Translations under genes and position numbers: made by a program
Shown: one piece after another, positions 44,371 through 53,246 of the stretch
How the letters are laid out: every line of letters begins with the position of its first letter
Position numbering within the stretch: the stretch's first letter is position 1
Source: Rossellomorea aquimaris
Lineage (GTDB): Bacteria > Bacillota > Bacilli > Bacillales > Bacillaceae_B
NCBI RefSeq assembly: GCF_020172085.1
Contig: NZ_JAIVAT010000003.1
Span: 248,001 to 312,000 of the forward strand
Direction of reading: 5' to 3'
DNA: 64,000 nucleotides
The notes under the pieces: generated by a model
Told to the model about the DNA's origin: nothing
Seen by the model: the letters and a program-made list of their open reading frames with translations, nothing else
Database searches by the model: none

Positions 44371-45600
44371 TTAAATACCTTCGTAAAATATAATCTCCTC
44401 TATATCCCGAAGCCATTCCTCCGCTTCAGTTCCATCCGTATTCCCGATCCAAAGATCCCTTTTCCTATCAGTAAGAGATGTTCCCCTCAGCCAAACGAGC
44501 TTGTCAATGGAAGGAATGAATTGAGGGGCATAGTCTCCCCATCCTTTGGGAGGACTCGTTACCTTCATTTGTTTGTGGGAATCGATGTTCAAGGTGTAGA
44601 GGACAGGTAGCGGGTGCTTACTAAAGTCATTGGTCCACTCCTGTTCTTTGACTCTCGAGACGACCAGAGACTTGTCCGTTATCCAATCGAAATCAAGGTC
44701 AGCAAAATCGGGAGGAGTAAAGGTTCCTGAAACCGGCATTTCCTTCACCTTAAGATCCTTGTTTTTGAAACCGAACACGATTCTCCCGCCGCCTGCGATG
44801 TAGGCAAGTGTATCCGTTGATGGCGACCACTTCGGTTTACCTACCTGCAAAATCATCTCGTCTAATACCTCGAAGTTCTTTCCGTCCTTATCAATCACAC
44901 ACACCATATTGCTGTCCATGGACCAGGAAGCGGTAGGAGACACAACAAAAGAAATCCACTTGCCGCTCCGTGAATAGGTCAGCTGCTCGGCATCGACAGC
45001 GATTAGTTTGTTTTGATCATTGGTCCCTATCTCCCGTGGGAGTGTAAAGAAAGGCTCAACCCCTCCAAAAAGGACGATATCCTCATAGTTATTCCCGACT
45101 TTTTTTATGAATAAAGAAGCGCTGGACCATCCATCCGGGTTAAGGGTTCCCGATGAAGAAAGAAGGAACCCACTGCCGTCCGGAAGCCATGTGAAATCAC
45201 TGACCCCGGTTGCGATGTTGTAGAATCGCTTGAGGTCTGAAATATCCAGGATTCCATTATTTACATAGGCCAGATGGTTTTTATGTGGAGCCCATTTCGG
45301 TATATGGCCGTTATATGAGATTTTCTTCTTTTCACGGGTGTTGAGATTGTATGTCCACAGCTCAGACTGCCTTTCAGTTGATGTATCGACTTGATAGGCA
45401 AGGAAAGAGCCGTCTTGCGACCATTCAGGTTTTGATTGGGTGTTGCCTGAAGTTGTTATTTGAGTTTCTTGGTTATTTTGTAAGAGCCACACATTTCCGT
45501 TTCTAATAAAGGCAGCTTTAACCTGGTTCTTTACAGATGCGGAGGATGCTGTTGGAAATAAGAGAGCAAGGATGATGGTAATGAGGGTGGCTTTTTTCAT
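44371..45600 (-). CDS. secreted TolB-like beta-propeller protein
   Basis: The 409-residue product has a cleavable signal peptide (MKKATLITIILALLFPTASSA) and repeated WD40/PD40-type blades, for example SKPEWSQDGSFLAYQVDTS, HIPKWAPHKNHLAYVNNG, FTWLPDGSGFLLSSSG and GKPKWSPSTDTLAYIAGGG. Such propellers are binding scaffolds; the partner is unknown and Gram-positives lack the Tol system, so the label TolB only describes the fold. AAAAGGAG fixes the start at ATG 45600. Its stop codon lies inside a small hairpin (GAAGGT/ACCTTC) that may end transcription. Confidence 0.82.
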   Translation of the reverse strand: MKKATLITIILALLFPTASSASVKNQVKAAFIRNGNVWLLQNNQETQITTSGNTQSKPEWSQDGSFLAYQVDTSTERQSELWTYNLNTREKKKISYNGHIPKWAPHKNHLAYVNNGILDISDLKRFYNIATGVSDFTWLPDGSGFLLSSSGTLNPDGWSSASLFIKKVGNNYEDIVLFGGVEPFFTLPREIGTNDQNKLIAVDAEQLTYSRSGKWISFVVSPTASWSMDSNMVCVIDKDGKNFEVLDEMILQVGKPKWSPSTDTLAYIAGGGRIVFGFKNKDLKVKEMPVSGTFTPPDFADLDFDWITDKSLVVSRVKEQEWTNDFSKHPLPVLYTLNIDSHKQMKVTSPPKGWGDYAPQFIPSIDKLVWLRGTSLTDRKRDLWIGNTDGTEAEEWLRDIEEIIFYEGI

Positions 45601-45785
45601 GTTGGATTCTCCTTTTCGGCGCATGCTCTTACTATTTTCCTGTTGGGCATACTTTATGTGTCATAAAGAGTGCAGCATTTTCGGCGTTTTTTATAACGGT
45701 CTATATAAAGGTAAAAGAAGGAGTTCTTCGCTTTATGATGAAGTACAATCAATAGAAACCATCATAATCAGGGAGGAAGATGAAA

Positions 45786-46256
45786 ATGAACCGAACAGTC
45801 CTGCTCTTAAGAATGCTCGACACCACATACGACAAGGAAAGTTGGTACGCCCCATTCAAACCTGCAATAGAAGGACTAACGGCAGAACAAGCTTGTTGGA
45901 AACCGGACGGAGAAGCGACCAAAACCATTTGGGAAAATGTGAATCACCTGATTTACTATAAAGAAAGACTGACGGCGAAGTTGGAAGACCGTGAATGGAC
46001 GAATCCTCTTGACGGAAATGATACCTTCTACCTGACTGAACAAGTAAAGAATGATCAGGCATGGCGAACAGTAGTGGAACGTGTTGAAACCGCGCACCGG
46101 GGTTTAAGAAATGCGCTCAGTCATACAACGGAGGCAAAGATTGAAGAAGATTCTCTTGAGGAAAAGCTTCTGGACATCATGCTTCATGATGCTTATCATA
46201 CGGGGCAAATTATGCAGTTGAGGAAGATGCAGGGTTCGTGGCCGTCGCAGCGATAA
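45786..46256 (+). CDS. DinB-like superfamily protein
   Basis: The 156-residue protein has the DinB metal pattern: IWENVNHLIYYKERLT with the first His, and the late motif LLDIMLHDAYHTGQIMQLRK with the HxxxHxxQ pair. The conserved QACWKPDGEATKTIWE is typical of the YuaE/YizA-like DinB group of Bacillus. GGGAGG sits 9 bases before ATG 45786; ATG 45780 is only three bases from it. The chemistry is unknown. It is monocistronic with its own terminator. Confidence 0.87.
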   Translation: MNRTVLLLRMLDTTYDKESWYAPFKPAIEGLTAEQACWKPDGEATKTIWENVNHLIYYKERLTAKLEDREWTNPLDGNDTFYLTEQVKNDQAWRTVVERVETAHRGLRNALSHTTEAKIEEDSLEEKLLDIMLHDAYHTGQIMQLRKMQGSWPSQR

Positions 46257-46273
46257 TTGGGATAGAAAATAGG

Positions 46274-46306
46274 AGCTGGGGATCGCAGGCTGATCTCCAG
46301 CTTTTT
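46274..46306. terminator. terminator between the DinB-like and MerR genes
   Basis: AGCTGGGGATC and GATCTCCAGCT form an 11-bp stem (one G-U pair) with a 7-nt loop followed by TTTTT. Confidence 0.85.
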
Positions 46307-46330
46307 GTGTCTTCAGAGAAAGCCATACTC

Positions 46331-47062
46331 CTACGATTCACTAAAATAATGTATCTCCTCTAAATAAGTCACCAATTCATTCAGCGTCCCCAATGACTTT
46401 AATCCCTTGTTCATCTGCTCTCTCATATCCATGATCCGGCTTTCAAGGATGGGAAGGATGTCTCGATAGTTTCTTGTCTCAATGCCATTCAGAACCTCTC
46501 TGCATTGATTGAATCCCATCCCGGATAATCGAAGAAGTTTGATAATAAACAACCTGTTTAGTAATGCCCCATTAAAATACCGGTAATTATTTTCTCCTCT
46601 GTGGGCTTCAAATAGTTCTTGTTGTTCCCAAACTCTTAATGTGGAAATCGGCAGGCTTATTCGCTTGGACACTTCTTTATAAGTGACGGGTCGTTCCAAT
46701 TGAACATTTGTTGCTAATTGTTGATTGTTTGCATTTAATGTTAATTTCAATTGTTGTATGACTAATGTGCTTTCTTTATAGTTCTTAACCAGTTCTGCCT
46801 GAAATTCCACCGCTAACATAATGGCGGCTTCACGTTCTTTATCCACGATGAGCCTCATCATTTTCGCCACCTCTGTCCATGAGTATCCAGCCATCATATG
46901 ACGAGATGCTTCGAAAAATCGTTTATGTATCTCCGTGTATTGGCGATAATTGTTTTTGCCTCTTGGGGCATGAGGGATGAATCCCCATGTTTCATATTTT
47001 CTCAGCAGGTCTGCACTTAAGTTAAATGGCCTGGTGATGTCTATTCCTTTATAAATACGCAT
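46331..47062 (-). CDS. MerR-family regulator with two MerR DNA-binding domains
   Basis: The 243-residue protein has one MerR-type winged helix at the N-terminus (about residues 4-70; LLRKYETWGFIPHAPRGKNN, YRQYTEIHKRF) and a second after residue 125 (TYKEVSKRISLPISTLRVWE, HRGENNYRYFNGALLNRLFI), with a helical linker containing QQLKLTLNANNQQLATNVQL between. The second copy is closer to the MerR consensus than the first. No effector-binding domain follows. It is divergent from an ABC exporter operon whose promoter has the 19-bp spacer typical of MerR targets, so it is the likely activator of that operon. AAGGAAGG precedes the ATG. Confidence 0.8.
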   Translation of the reverse strand: MRIYKGIDITRPFNLSADLLRKYETWGFIPHAPRGKNNYRQYTEIHKRFFEASRHMMAGYSWTEVAKMMRLIVDKEREAAIMLAVEFQAELVKNYKESTLVIQQLKLTLNANNQQLATNVQLERPVTYKEVSKRISLPISTLRVWEQQELFEAHRGENNYRYFNGALLNRLFIIKLLRLSGMGFNQCREVLNGIETRNYRDILPILESRIMDMREQMNKGLKSLGTLNELVTYLEEIHYFSES

Positions 47063-47167
47063 ATTTACCTTCCTTCAAACATTGATGTAAAACACGGAAG
47101 TCTCATTCCGGCTTTGTGGCCATTATCCGATAATATACGCCCGCTTATTTCACCAAACCCTCGAACC

Positions 47168-47198
47168 TTGCAACAGAGTGCTACGATTAAAGTATAAG
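47168..47198 (+). promoter_or_regulatory. MerR-type promoter (19-bp spacer) of the ABC exporter operon
   Basis: TTGCAA (47168-47173) and TATAAG (47193-47198) are 19 bp apart, the overlong spacing used by MerR activators. An ACCTT/AAGGT dyad frames the two boxes. It lies 44 bases before the ATPase start and 106 bases from the divergent MerR gene. Confidence 0.75.
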
Positions 47199-47241
47199 GT
47201 GAATATTTGAAATTTTCAATCATTAAAAAGGAGAGATACTT

Positions 47242-48216
47242 ATGCTTCAGGTCCAGAATTTAGGGAAGATTTATGAGGTGCCTGTGAGGGAATCCGGACT
47301 TAAAGGGGCCATATCCAGCTTTATCAAACGTGAAAAGAAGGAAGTAAGTGCGGTAACGGATCTTTCATTCGAGATTCAAAAAGGGGAAATGGTAGGTTTT
47401 ATCGGACCGAACGGGGCTGGAAAGAGCACCACCCTGAAGATGCTCAGCGGCATCCTGCATCCATCCATAGGAGAAGTGAAGGTTCTTGGATACCAACCTC
47501 ATCAGCGCCAACATGATTATCTAAAGAAGATTGCCTTGATCCGGGGGAGTAAGCCTCTCTTTGCACCGGCTGACTTGACGGCACTGGACGCACTTCACAT
47601 GCAGAGGATAATCTATGATATCGATTATCAGGAATTCACCAGGGACTTAGCTAGAATCGTCGATTGGTTACAGATAGAGCCTTATTATAAAAAGCCGCTT
47701 AGAACTCTTTCTTTGGGAGAAAGAATGCGTTGTGGCTTAGCCTCTTCCCTGGTGTACAACCCTGAAGTACTATTTCTGGATGAACCGACGATCGGTCTTG
47801 ATTCCAATGCCCAAAAACGCATCCGGCATTTCTTGAAAGACTATAATCGGGAAACCAATTCAACAATCCTCTTGACCTCTCATTACATGGAGGATGTGAC
47901 CCAGCTGTGCAAGAGAGTGATGGTAATCGATAAAGGAATATTACGTTTTGATGGAGATATCAATCATATGGTCGATCAATTGACTCCCTATAAATTGATT
48001 GTGTTTACCCTTGAAAGGTTCAGCGTGCTACCTGTCGAATTATCTGAGTTGGTAATAGACGCACAGGATGGGAAGTACACCATGCGCGTTTCGAATCGAA
48101 ACGTTCCTTCCGTGACCGCCCGCTTACTATCCGACTATTCCATCCTTGACTTGACCGTCGAACACCCTCCTTTTGATCATACGATTCAACAACTATATAA
48201 AACTGAGGTGGTGTAA
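47242..48216 (+). CDS. ABC transporter ATP-binding protein
   Basis: The 324-residue protein has Walker A GPNGAGKSTT, the ABC signature LSLGERMRCGLASSL, Walker B PEVLFLDEPTIGLD and the switch His in LLTSHYMEDV. The C-terminal extension of about 90 residues is usual for ATPases that partner two DUF990/ABC-2 permeases. It is the first gene of a three-gene exporter operon; the permease genes follow with gaps of 3 and 4 bases. The exported compound is not known. GGAGAG precedes the ATG. Confidence 0.93.
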   Translation: MLQVQNLGKIYEVPVRESGLKGAISSFIKREKKEVSAVTDLSFEIQKGEMVGFIGPNGAGKSTTLKMLSGILHPSIGEVKVLGYQPHQRQHDYLKKIALIRGSKPLFAPADLTALDALHMQRIIYDIDYQEFTRDLARIVDWLQIEPYYKKPLRTLSLGERMRCGLASSLVYNPEVLFLDEPTIGLDSNAQKRIRHFLKDYNRETNSTILLTSHYMEDVTQLCKRVMVIDKGILRFDGDINHMVDQLTPYKLIVFTLERFSVLPVELSELVIDAQDGKYTMRVSNRNVPSVTARLLSDYSILDLTVEHPPFDHTIQQLYKTEVV

Positions 48217-48219
48217 AGA

Positions 48220-49032
48220 ATGAGTAGAATCGCTGTTTTTAACGGCTATCGCCTGCTTAAGGGCTATACGGTATGGAAAACGATGGATGTGTTTAGCTGG
48301 AGGTCATTCATCTACCTGCTCGTATTTTCTCATTTGATCACACCGTTGGTTTCGTTATTTGTTTGGCAAACGGTCACGGCAAAAGGGCAGGTCGTTGGAG
48401 GGTGGGGATCCAGTCAATTCCTGATTTACTATTTAGCGATTGTCATCGTGCGACAGCTGACGGTCTCATATGAACACCATATGTTGGGCATGCAGATTTA
48501 CAACGGTGAATTGACCAATCTGCTTTTGAAGCCCCATCATTTGCATTATGTCGTCATTGGGGAAAACCTCGCTGTGAAAATGGTGTCCTATACGATTTCC
48601 ATCCCTATGATAATCGTTCTTTGGGTTTGGCTAAGCCCTGACAGTACACCGTCTTTCACAACGGTATGTCTTTTTATCCTGACTGTCTTCAACGCATGCA
48701 TCCTCCGCTTTCTGTGGCTTTATTTGTTGACACTCGCTGCCTTCTGGACAGAAAAAACTCAATCATTGGTCAACGCAGGTGAAGTGGCCATCTTTTTTAT
48801 CGGAGGGGAAGTAGCTCCACTTTTTCTTATACAGGGAGGTTTCGGTGAATGGTTATACTATCTTCCTTTTTACGGGATGTTGGGCTTCCCGGCTGAAGTC
48901 CTGACCGGCACCAGTGGCATCTCTATCATTCCCGGCCTTGCCCTGCAGTATGGCTGGATCGGCATTCTGGTCCTATTCAGTACCTTTGTATATAAAAAAG
49001 GCATTAAACGATATTCTGCTCTTGGAGGTTAA
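48220..49032 (+). CDS. ABC-2 family exporter permease, subunit 1
   Basis: The 270-residue protein has six hydrophobic segments and the layout of ABC-2 type permeases, with an amphipathic N-terminal stretch, SHLITPLVSLFVWQTVTAKG, and the loop NGELTNLLLKPHHLHYVVIG between helices 2 and 3 that matches the equivalent loop of its partner (VVDGHLDETLLLPENAQFLS). It starts three bases after the ATPase stop and should form a heterodimer with the next protein. Confidence 0.87.
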   Translation: MSRIAVFNGYRLLKGYTVWKTMDVFSWRSFIYLLVFSHLITPLVSLFVWQTVTAKGQVVGGWGSSQFLIYYLAIVIVRQLTVSYEHHMLGMQIYNGELTNLLLKPHHLHYVVIGENLAVKMVSYTISIPMIIVLWVWLSPDSTPSFTTVCLFILTVFNACILRFLWLYLLTLAAFWTEKTQSLVNAGEVAIFFIGGEVAPLFLIQGGFGEWLYYLPFYGMLGFPAEVLTGTSGISIIPGLALQYGWIGILVLFSTFVYKKGIKRYSALGG

Positions 49033-49036
49033 AAAA

Positions 49037-49825
49037 ATGAGAAAAAAGTTGGCTTTAGTATTCCTGTTCTTTAGAACGTCGCTCATGACCCAGCTGCCTT
49101 ACCGAATCAATTTTCTTACACAGGCAGTTTCTACACTCTTCTATTTCGCAAGCGGAGTATTCGGCCTCCGCATTGTGTTTCAATTTACAGATTCACTGGC
49201 AGGATGGACATATGTCGAAATCATCACGTTATTAGGAGTCTACCAATTAGTGGCAGGTGTCTTTTCCCTTTTTGTCATGGGGAACATTGAAGCTTTACCA
49301 GATAAGGTCGTCGACGGTCACTTGGACGAAACGCTATTACTACCGGAAAATGCCCAGTTCCTATCGAGCTTCGGCAGCTGCAATGTGTGGGCAATCACTG
49401 ACATCCTACTTGGGTTCACCGTCATAACGGGAGCAGTCTTTTTTCATTTCGATGAGGTCGTGCTTCTTCATTTCATTCAGTTTGTCCTTTTGTTATCCTG
49501 CTCCCTCATCATCAGCTACTCCTTCAGAATGTGGATCGGCATCTTGTCATTTTGGCTCGGAAGAACAGGTGGCGGTTTCATTCTGTTTTCAAGTATATGG
49601 ACGATGGGGAAGTATCCGGTTGATCTGTATCCACCGATGATTAAGTGGCTCCTTTATACCCTTGTTCCTGTTGGTATTGTGGCGGCTGTTCCAACGTATG
49701 CTTTGTTTCATGGAATTTCATTGGTGCAGCTGGTGGGATTGTTGTTAGTGACTTTTATGATCTCGCTATTTACGGGACTTTTGTGGAAGAAAGGACTGGG
49801 GAGGTATTCGAGTGCGACTTCATGA
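49037..49825 (+). CDS. ABC-2 family exporter permease, subunit 2 (DUF990-like)
   Basis: The 262-residue protein has six hydrophobic segments and belongs to the same ABC-2 group as its neighbour. GGAGG, which is inside the end of the previous gene, lies eight bases before ATG 49037, so the two are translationally coupled. An open frame runs further upstream in the same phase, but it lies inside the first permease gene. Its C-terminal motif KKGLGRYSSATS mirrors KKGIKRYSALGG of subunit 1, which supports a common origin. Confidence 0.87.
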   Translation: MRKKLALVFLFFRTSLMTQLPYRINFLTQAVSTLFYFASGVFGLRIVFQFTDSLAGWTYVEIITLLGVYQLVAGVFSLFVMGNIEALPDKVVDGHLDETLLLPENAQFLSSFGSCNVWAITDILLGFTVITGAVFFHFDEVVLLHFIQFVLLLSCSLIISYSFRMWIGILSFWLGRTGGGFILFSSIWTMGKYPVDLYPPMIKWLLYTLVPVGIVAAVPTYALFHGISLVQLVGLLLVTFMISLFTGLLWKKGLGRYSSATS

Positions 49826-49899
49826 AGTTAACTATTGTTAGGAATTAGAAATTAATGGATAATTAAGTGTGCAAGAATATTTTAGACAGGAGCGCGAAA

Positions 49900-50481
49900 A
49901 TGACAGTCTTAGAACGACAAATAAAAAAAAGAGAAACAGCAGAATGTATTCTACGAAAGTTGAAACTAATAGAGAGATGGTCCAAGCTAGGTGATCCCTA
50001 TTTAGTGGGAGCTGCAGCATATGGTCTAATGGTCAGCCCTGATATCGATATAGAAACGTTTTCTCCAGAACTAAATCCTGAACAGGTTCTGGAAATGTTA
50101 ACGGAAGTGGCAAGCGATCCCGATGTATTGGAATTAAAATACCGCAACTATCGCAACACACCATTTGGGGGCTGTTACTTCAAGCTGGTTTATCGATATG
50201 AAAATAGTGAGGATTGGACAATTGATATGTGGCTGTTCCATCAGAATTATTGTGGACCGTTATCAAGAGATATGGTTCAACCGATGAATTCGGTGCTGAC
50301 GGAAAGGGACAGGGGGATTATTCTTACGATTAAAGAGTTTGTGAGAAAGGCGAATAAAGATATTCCCTCTATTTACATCTATCAATCCGTACTTCAATGG
50401 AACGTGCAGAATGTTGAGGAATTCTTTCAATGGTTTGAAAAGCAAGAACGGTCCATGTTTAATACTTGGAAACCCGTTTAA
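49900..50481 (+). CDS. nucleotidyltransferase-like protein, 193 aa
   Basis: The protein carries LVGAAAYGLMVSPDIDIETF, which fits the G-S/A-x-x-x-G-L...D-x-D core of minimal nucleotidyltransferases, and a later acidic strand DWTIDMWLFHQN that supplies the third carboxylate. The helical C-terminus includes ILTIKEFVRKANKDIPSIYI. It may transfer a nucleotide to a drug or another small molecule, but the first serine of the usual GS motif is replaced by Ala, so activity is not certain. AGGAG precedes ATG 49900. The next gene starts 27 bases downstream with an unusual start codon. Confidence 0.72.
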   Translation: MTVLERQIKKRETAECILRKLKLIERWSKLGDPYLVGAAAYGLMVSPDIDIETFSPELNPEQVLEMLTEVASDPDVLELKYRNYRNTPFGGCYFKLVYRYENSEDWTIDMWLFHQNYCGPLSRDMVQPMNSVLTERDRGIILTIKEFVRKANKDIPSIYIYQSVLQWNVQNVEEFFQWFEKQERSMFNTWKPV

Positions 50482-50508
50482 CCAGTTTATTATGGAGGTG
50501 TTACTATC

Positions 50509-51054
50509 ATTATTCATCCGAATGAATTTCACAAGCGTCATCTAACCTATACCATAAGATTAGCAAGATCAGATGATGCTCAGAAACTGTCCGAAGTCCG
50601 TTTGCAGGTCGATGGAGAAACGGAATACATGGACAGGGAACGAGGAGAGGCGTACATAGATGAGGAAGGTTTCAAACAAATCATCCAAGAAGACTCGGAC
50701 AGTGCCCAGAATCTCTTTTTAGTGTGTGAAGTGAGTGATAGGATTGTAGGTTTCTCCAGATGTGAAGGGAAACTATTAAAGCGGTTCTCTCATAAAGTTG
50801 AGTTTGGAGTATGTGTTTTAAAAGAATTCTGGGGACACGGCATCGGGAAAAATCTATTAAAAGAAACCATCCGATGGGCAGATGCCAACGACATTAAGAA
50901 AATCACCTTGAATGTCCTTGAAACCAATGAAAAGGCCATAGCCCTATACAAAGACAATGGCTTTGAAGTAGAAGGAATGTTGAAGAAAGATAAATTATTA
51001 TCGGATGGACATTATTACGATACCGTGGTGATGGGACGAATAAATGGAATTTGA
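50509..51054 (+). CDS. GNAT N-acetyltransferase, apparent ATT start
   Basis: From ATT 50509 the product has 181 residues and contains the whole GNAT fold: TYTIRLARSDDAQKLSEVRL at the N-terminus, NLFLVCEVSDRIVGFSRCEG, the acetyl-CoA loop EFWGHGIGKNLLKETIRWAD and LNVLETNEKAIALYKDNGFE. Between the TAA at 50479-50481 and TTG 50602 there is no ATG, GTG or TTG in this frame, and TTG 50602 would cut off the first strand and helix. GGAGGTG lies 8 bases before ATT 50509. It overlaps the start region of the next GNAT gene's open frame. Substrate unknown. Confidence 0.8.
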   Translation: MIHPNEFHKRHLTYTIRLARSDDAQKLSEVRLQVDGETEYMDRERGEAYIDEEGFKQIIQEDSDSAQNLFLVCEVSDRIVGFSRCEGKLLKRFSHKVEFGVCVLKEFWGHGIGKNLLKETIRWADANDIKKITLNVLETNEKAIALYKDNGFEVEGMLKKDKLLSDGHYYDTVVMGRINGI

Positions 51055-51071
51055 AAAAAGGGGTGGTTACT

Positions 51072-51509
51072 ATGAAACTCTCTTTAAAGGAGATCAACGC
51101 TGATAATTGGGAGAAGTGTATAGCACTATCGGTTTCAGATCATCAAAAGGGGTTTGTGGCAGATAACGCTTATTCATTGCTGCAGTCCCAATTTTTAGAA
51201 GAGCAATATCCATTGGCCATTTATCATGGGGAGGACATGGTTGGGTTCATCATGTACGGGATTGACCCTGAAACCAGCCGGATGGAAATGTGCCGGTTAA
51301 TGATTGATCAGAAATATCAGGGAAGAGGCTTTGGAAAAAAAGCGACCCAATTACTTTTAGAACAGCTGACACATTCATACGGGAATATTGAATTATTCAC
51401 AAGTGCTGAACCTGAGAATGGGAGTGCAATAGGGTTATATGAGCGTCTGGGGTTTGAGAAGACGGGTGAAGTGATGTGGGGGGAAGTTGTGTTGAAGAAG
51501 GAGCTTTAG
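51072..51509 (+). CDS. GNAT acetyltransferase, BltD/spermidine type
   Basis: The 145-residue protein resembles the BltD/PaiA-type polyamine acetyltransferases: LSLKEINADNWEKCIALSVS at the start, GFVADNAYSLLQSQFLEEQY, the acetyl-CoA loop KYQGRGFGKKATQLLLEQL and ENGSAIGLYERLGFEKTGE near the end. Substrate assignment to spermidine is by type only. GGGGTGG precedes ATG 51072; the frame is open to TTG 51051, which lies in the previous gene. The two adjacent GNATs are of different subtypes. Confidence 0.87.
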   Translation: MKLSLKEINADNWEKCIALSVSDHQKGFVADNAYSLLQSQFLEEQYPLAIYHGEDMVGFIMYGIDPETSRMEMCRLMIDQKYQGRGFGKKATQLLLEQLTHSYGNIELFTSAEPENGSAIGLYERLGFEKTGEVMWGEVVLKKEL

Positions 51510-51556
51510 TATACAGTGTAATCCCACTCTAATCTAATAAAAGGGTTGATAAATGA

Positions 51557-52279
51557 ATGAATAAATATAGTTTGCTATTATTTGACCTGGATGACACTCT
51601 ACTAGAAAATTCGTCTTGGTTTGATGATGGACTGGTACACTCTCTTACAGAACATCCCGTGACAAGGGGCATGGATGGACAGCTGTTTTTGAAGAAAATA
51701 AAACAACCTCCAAAATCTTTAATAGCTAAACTTATTAGCGGGGAAATAAATACATACGAATTTAAGATAGAGAGGTGGAAAAGCGCGTTTGATTACTTTG
51801 ACGTGAAGGTGAACAATGAAGCAATCGAACAACTCGAATCTCTCTTTCATAACATAAGTCTGAAATTCATAACTATTAATGAAAATGTACTAAATCTCAT
51901 GAATGAACTGACTAAGCATTATGAGGTAGGTATTGTTACCAATGGACTTTATGATCCTCATCAAAAGGTAATCAACATGGGATTAGGAGATATATTCAGC
52001 CAAGATAAAATCTTTCATGCAGAACCATTAGGTTTTAGAAAACCTGATTCCAGGATCTATCATATTGCTTTAGAAGCATTTAATAAAAAACCTGAAGAGA
52101 CCTTATTCATAGGTGATTCGTGGACACATGATGTAATTGGGCCCATGGAGGTAGGAATGGATGCCATATGGGTCAATTTTAGAGGAATAGAGAAACCGAC
52201 GGAGCACACTCTATTTGCGATGGTGTCTTCTATTGGTGAAATTAGAGATGTTTTACTTAGGAACAGAAGTGAAAAATAG
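51557..52279 (+). CDS. HAD family hydrolase, YjjG/phosphoglycolate phosphatase type
   Basis: The 240-residue protein has the HAD motifs LLFDLDDTLLEN (nucleophile Asp about residue 10), VGIVTNGLYDPHQK (motif II), the Lys in FRKPDSRIYHIAL (motif III) and LFIGDSWTHDVIGPMEVGMD (motif IV). The DLDDTL form and the cap suit house-cleaning nucleotidases of the YjjG kind. The ribosome site AAGGG is rather far from ATG 51557. It probably belongs to the same transcript as the GNAT genes before it. Confidence 0.88.
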   Translation: MNKYSLLLFDLDDTLLENSSWFDDGLVHSLTEHPVTRGMDGQLFLKKIKQPPKSLIAKLISGEINTYEFKIERWKSAFDYFDVKVNNEAIEQLESLFHNISLKFITINENVLNLMNELTKHYEVGIVTNGLYDPHQKVINMGLGDIFSQDKIFHAEPLGFRKPDSRIYHIALEAFNKKPEETLFIGDSWTHDVIGPMEVGMDAIWVNFRGIEKPTEHTLFAMVSSIGEIRDVLLRNRSEK

Positions 52280-52365
52280 TTTTTGTAATATAGGTAGTAG
52301 ACGATGAAAATTCAAAAAGTAATTAAATAAGTACGAGATTCATTTGAAAGAAGGAAATGAAACTG

Positions 52366-52725
52366 GTGAATAAAGCATTAAAAGAACACCTGCAACACCT
52401 TGAAGAAAATTTATTAAAACCAGAAATTCGGGCATCCAAAACAGAGCTTGCTCAAATTCTTGCAGATGAATTTTTTGAAATAGGCAGTTCAGGGAGAATT
52501 CTTTATAAAAATGAAGAGATAAGTGATAAAGGGATAGGTTTGGTTAAGATGAAACTGGATCACTTTGAAATACATCCATTATCTGAAGAAATCGTATTGA
52601 CGACATATAAGATTATCAATGAGGAAACCCAACAACACTCTCTAAGAAGTTCGATTTGGAAATGGGTAGATGGAAGATGGCAAATGTATTTTCATCAAGG
52701 TACAAGGATTAGTGAGGATTTTTAA
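52366..52725 (+). CDS. DUF4440 (NTF2-like) protein
   Basis: The 119-residue protein has the DUF4440 pattern: LKEHLQHLEENLLKPEIRAS, LAQILADEFFEIGSSGRILY and SIWKWVDGRWQMYFHQGTRI. These NTF2-fold proteins bind or convert small ligands; the role here is unknown. GTG 52366 is favoured because the AAGGA site lies about 10 bases upstream, whereas ATG 52357 directly abuts it. A terminator follows. Confidence 0.82.
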   Translation: MNKALKEHLQHLEENLLKPEIRASKTELAQILADEFFEIGSSGRILYKNEEISDKGIGLVKMKLDHFEIHPLSEEIVLTTYKIINEETQQHSLRSSIWKWVDGRWQMYFHQGTRISEDF

Positions 52726-52758
52726 TTTTATTAGTAGTGAAATTCATAAAGTATAAGG

Positions 52759-52799
52759 AAAGAAGCTTATCCCCAACGAAGGAAAAGCTTCTTTTTTTA
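52759..52799 (+). terminator. terminator after the DUF4440 gene
   Basis: AAAGAAGCTT and AAGCTTCTTT form a 10-bp stem with a 16-nt loop and a long T-run. Confidence 0.85.
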
Positions 52800-52810
52800 T
52801 AAACAAATCA

Positions 52811-52839
52811 TTGAGTTACTGTAAGTAAACTGGAATAAT
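52811..52839 (+). promoter_or_regulatory. promoter with shared AATAATTGG box (copy 4 of 4)
   Basis: TTGAGT, a 17-bp spacer and AATAAT with an extended -10 TG, followed by TGGAAT; 46 bases upstream of the lipoprotein start at 52885. Confidence 0.75.
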
Positions 52840-52884
52840 TGGAATTGTCAGTAATATACCTTACGGACAAAGGGGGAACTTCAT

Positions 52885-53226
52885 ATGAAAAAGATAAATA
52901 TTATCATGGTTAGCATCTTAGTTGTCCTTTCCCTGTTCGGCTGCGGGAAGAATGATGGCATCGGCAGCAAGGAAGCAGAGAACATTGCGATGGAACAATT
53001 CAAAAAAGATGTTAAAGAACATAATGAGACATCCGTCGAAAAGATAAAGATGGAGGAAGTTGTACTCCTTTCTAAAGAAACCAATTTCAGCAGTTCGTCT
53101 AAGGCTTGGGAGATTACATTCAATTACAAGGACGGACTCTCGAAAGAAGATGAAGTTTCGAATTCGATTGCACAATATAGTGTGGATCCTGAAGGGGAGA
53201 TTGTTCGTAAGTCGAGTTCGTTTTAA
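52885..53226 (+). CDS. lipoprotein of unknown function, 113 aa
   Basis: MKKINI, a hydrophobic core and the lipobox LSLFGC (Cys about residue 20) give a lipoprotein. The mature part, with EAENIAMEQFKKDVKEHNET and SKAWEITFNYKDGLSKEDEV, looks like a small PepSY-like or YPEB-type fold, but this is a weak impression. AAAGGGGG lies upstream. It is the first gene after a shared-type promoter and is followed 20 bases later by a phosphatase gene. Confidence 0.75.
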   Translation: MKKINIIMVSILVVLSLFGCGKNDGIGSKEAENIAMEQFKKDVKEHNETSVEKIKMEEVVLLSKETNFSSSSKAWEITFNYKDGLSKEDEVSNSIAQYSVDPEGEIVRKSSSF

Positions 53227-53246
53227 GAATCCGAGGAGTGAATAAA

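Noticed and set aside
45572..45961. 129-codon frame across the start of the DinB-like gene
   Set aside because: Out of phase with the DinB domain, which has its own good ribosome site; the translation has no family features.
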